Part shown: positions 63,042 to 64,000 of the stretch, piece after piece | How positions within the stretch are numbered: position 1 is the stretch's first letter | Layout: every line of letters starts with the position of its first letter | Assembly: GCA_017654935.2 (NCBI GenBank) | Contig: CM065690.1 | Span: 33,333,626 to 33,397,625, forward strand | DNA: 64,000 bases | DNA from: Phymorhynchus buccinoides | Taxonomy: Eukaryota > Mollusca > Gastropoda > Neogastropoda > Raphitomidae | Reading direction: 5' to 3' | The notes under the pieces: generated by a model | Databases searched by the model: none | Told to the model about the DNA's origin: nothing | The model's input: the letters and a program-made list of their open reading frames with translations, nothing else | Translations under genes and position numbers: made by a program

Positions 63042-63084
63042 GAACTGGTACAACCATTGGTTTGGTGGGCTTAGATCACCTGCT

Positions 63085-63690
63085 TTTTAAACAATTCTTC
63101 CCCCCCCCCCCCCCCCCTGTATTCACCACCATCCTCAACACATGCCGCCTCACTCCCTTCCCCCATGTCACAGGGACCACATTATCTTCCTGCACCGCCT
63201 CCTCCCAGTTCGCCTCCTCCCAGTTCGCCATGTAAAACAGTCATGTGCTTCATGTAGCTTCACAGTAGGGGTCCCTCATTATTTGGGCTGCTAAACAACA
63301 ATTCTTCCCCCCCCCCTGTATTCACCACCATCCTCAACACATGCCGCCTCACTCCCTTCCCCCATGTCACAGGGACCACATTATCTTCCTGCACCGCCTC
63401 CTCCCAGTTCGCCTCCTCCCAGTTCGCCATGTAAAACAGTCATGTGCTTCATGTAGCTTCACAGTAGGGGTCCCTCATTATTTGGGCTGCTAAACAATTC
63501 TTCCCCCCCCCCTGTATTCACCACCATCCTCAACACATGCCGCCTCACTCCCTTCCCCCATGTCACAGGGACCACATTATCTTCCTGCACCGCCTCCTCC
63601 CAGTTCGCCTCCTCCCAGTTCGCCATGTAAAACAGTCATGTGCTTCATGTAGCTTCACAGTAGGGGTCCCTCATTATTTGGGCTGCTAAA
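63085..63690 (+). repeat. Tandem repeat of about 197 bp, 3 copies
   Basis: ATTCACCACCATCCTCAACA begins at 63121, 63320 and 63516 (periods 199 and 196). Copies are nearly identical apart from the length of a C-run (TTCTTCCCCCCCCC) and a small nested duplication CCTCCCAGTTCG. In the intron after exon 16. Confidence 0.92.
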
Positions 63691-63814
63691 CAATTCTTTA
63701 TTTTTTTCTCTACTGCTAACAGCATTGCTTCTTTACTACTTTCTGTGCATTTTCACCCCTACGCTCCATTTTTTACTGTGCTAAACATTAAAAATAAATA
63801 AAAAATAAACAGAC

Positions 63815-64000
63815 TACAACGTCACTGGAGCATACAACAAACAAACAACTACACGACAAGTGTAAAGTGACGTTATTTTATTCACAAGAAACAAAACTAA
63901 ACTGCTGGATATTTCGGCGAATGCGCCTTTATCGACATAGACAAACAAGAAAAACAGCAAACAGCAAATATAGCAAAAGGAGCAAAAAGCAGGCAACAAA
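63815..64000 (-). repeat. Interspersed repeat, cut by the window end
   Basis: Reverse-complement match to 48365-48545 (shared GATAAAGGCGCATT, CGAAATATCCAG). The remainder lies beyond the window. Confidence 0.75.

Overview
This looks like animal nuclear DNA, most likely from a mollusc and probably a gastropod. That is an inference from three things: a vertebrate-like intron/exon gene, relics of many APE-type non-LTR retrotransposons, tRNA-derived SINEs and small terminal-inverted-repeat (TIR) elements, and extreme (AG)n/(GT)n microsatellite content. No bacterial operon, rRNA, true tRNA or CRISPR array is present. A run of exactly 500 N (25179-25678) marks a scaffold gap.

One host gene is recognisable: a plus-strand anoctamin (TMEM16 family Ca2+-activated chloride channel or lipid scramblase). 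I read 16 consecutive exons between 26651 and 62394 with consistent splice phases throughout (1741 coding nt, about 580 residues). They cover the cytosolic dimerisation domain, transmembrane segments 1-6 and the start of TM7. The first exons lie upstream or in the gap; TM8-10 and the C-terminus lie downstream.

Layout. 1-26650 is repeat-dominated sequence: a LINE C-terminal relic (about 470-1010), a large minus-strand LINE (6190-10460) split by a 1.24 kb TIR element with an 8-bp target duplication, a second minus-strand LINE (12130-13290), foldback elements, a 15.5-17.3 kb minisatellite, a repeat rich in TGACCTTGACC (17.5-20.6 kb) and an L1-like relic (21.4-23.0 kb). 26651-62394 is the anoctamin gene. 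Its introns hold long (GT)n blocks, TTAA-flanked MITEs, SINEs, LINE tails and at least six minisatellites of 38-90 bp unit. 62395-64000 is the next intron, with MITEs, SINE-like tails and a 3-copy repeat of about 197 bp.

The most unusual feature is how closely the tandem repeats touch splice sites. A 57-unit, 54-bp array (44196-47264) copies the acceptor plus the first 22 nt of exon 7. It is open in the anoctamin frame throughout, so choice of any upstream acceptor would add n x 18 residues in frame. A 38-bp array copies the exon 4 acceptor the same way but carries an in-frame stop. A roughly 90-copy 47-bp array carries a branch-site-like CTTAAC and an ACAG|GT motif in every unit. Other arrays and microsatellites begin at, or end on, splice sites of exons 5, 6, 8 and 15.
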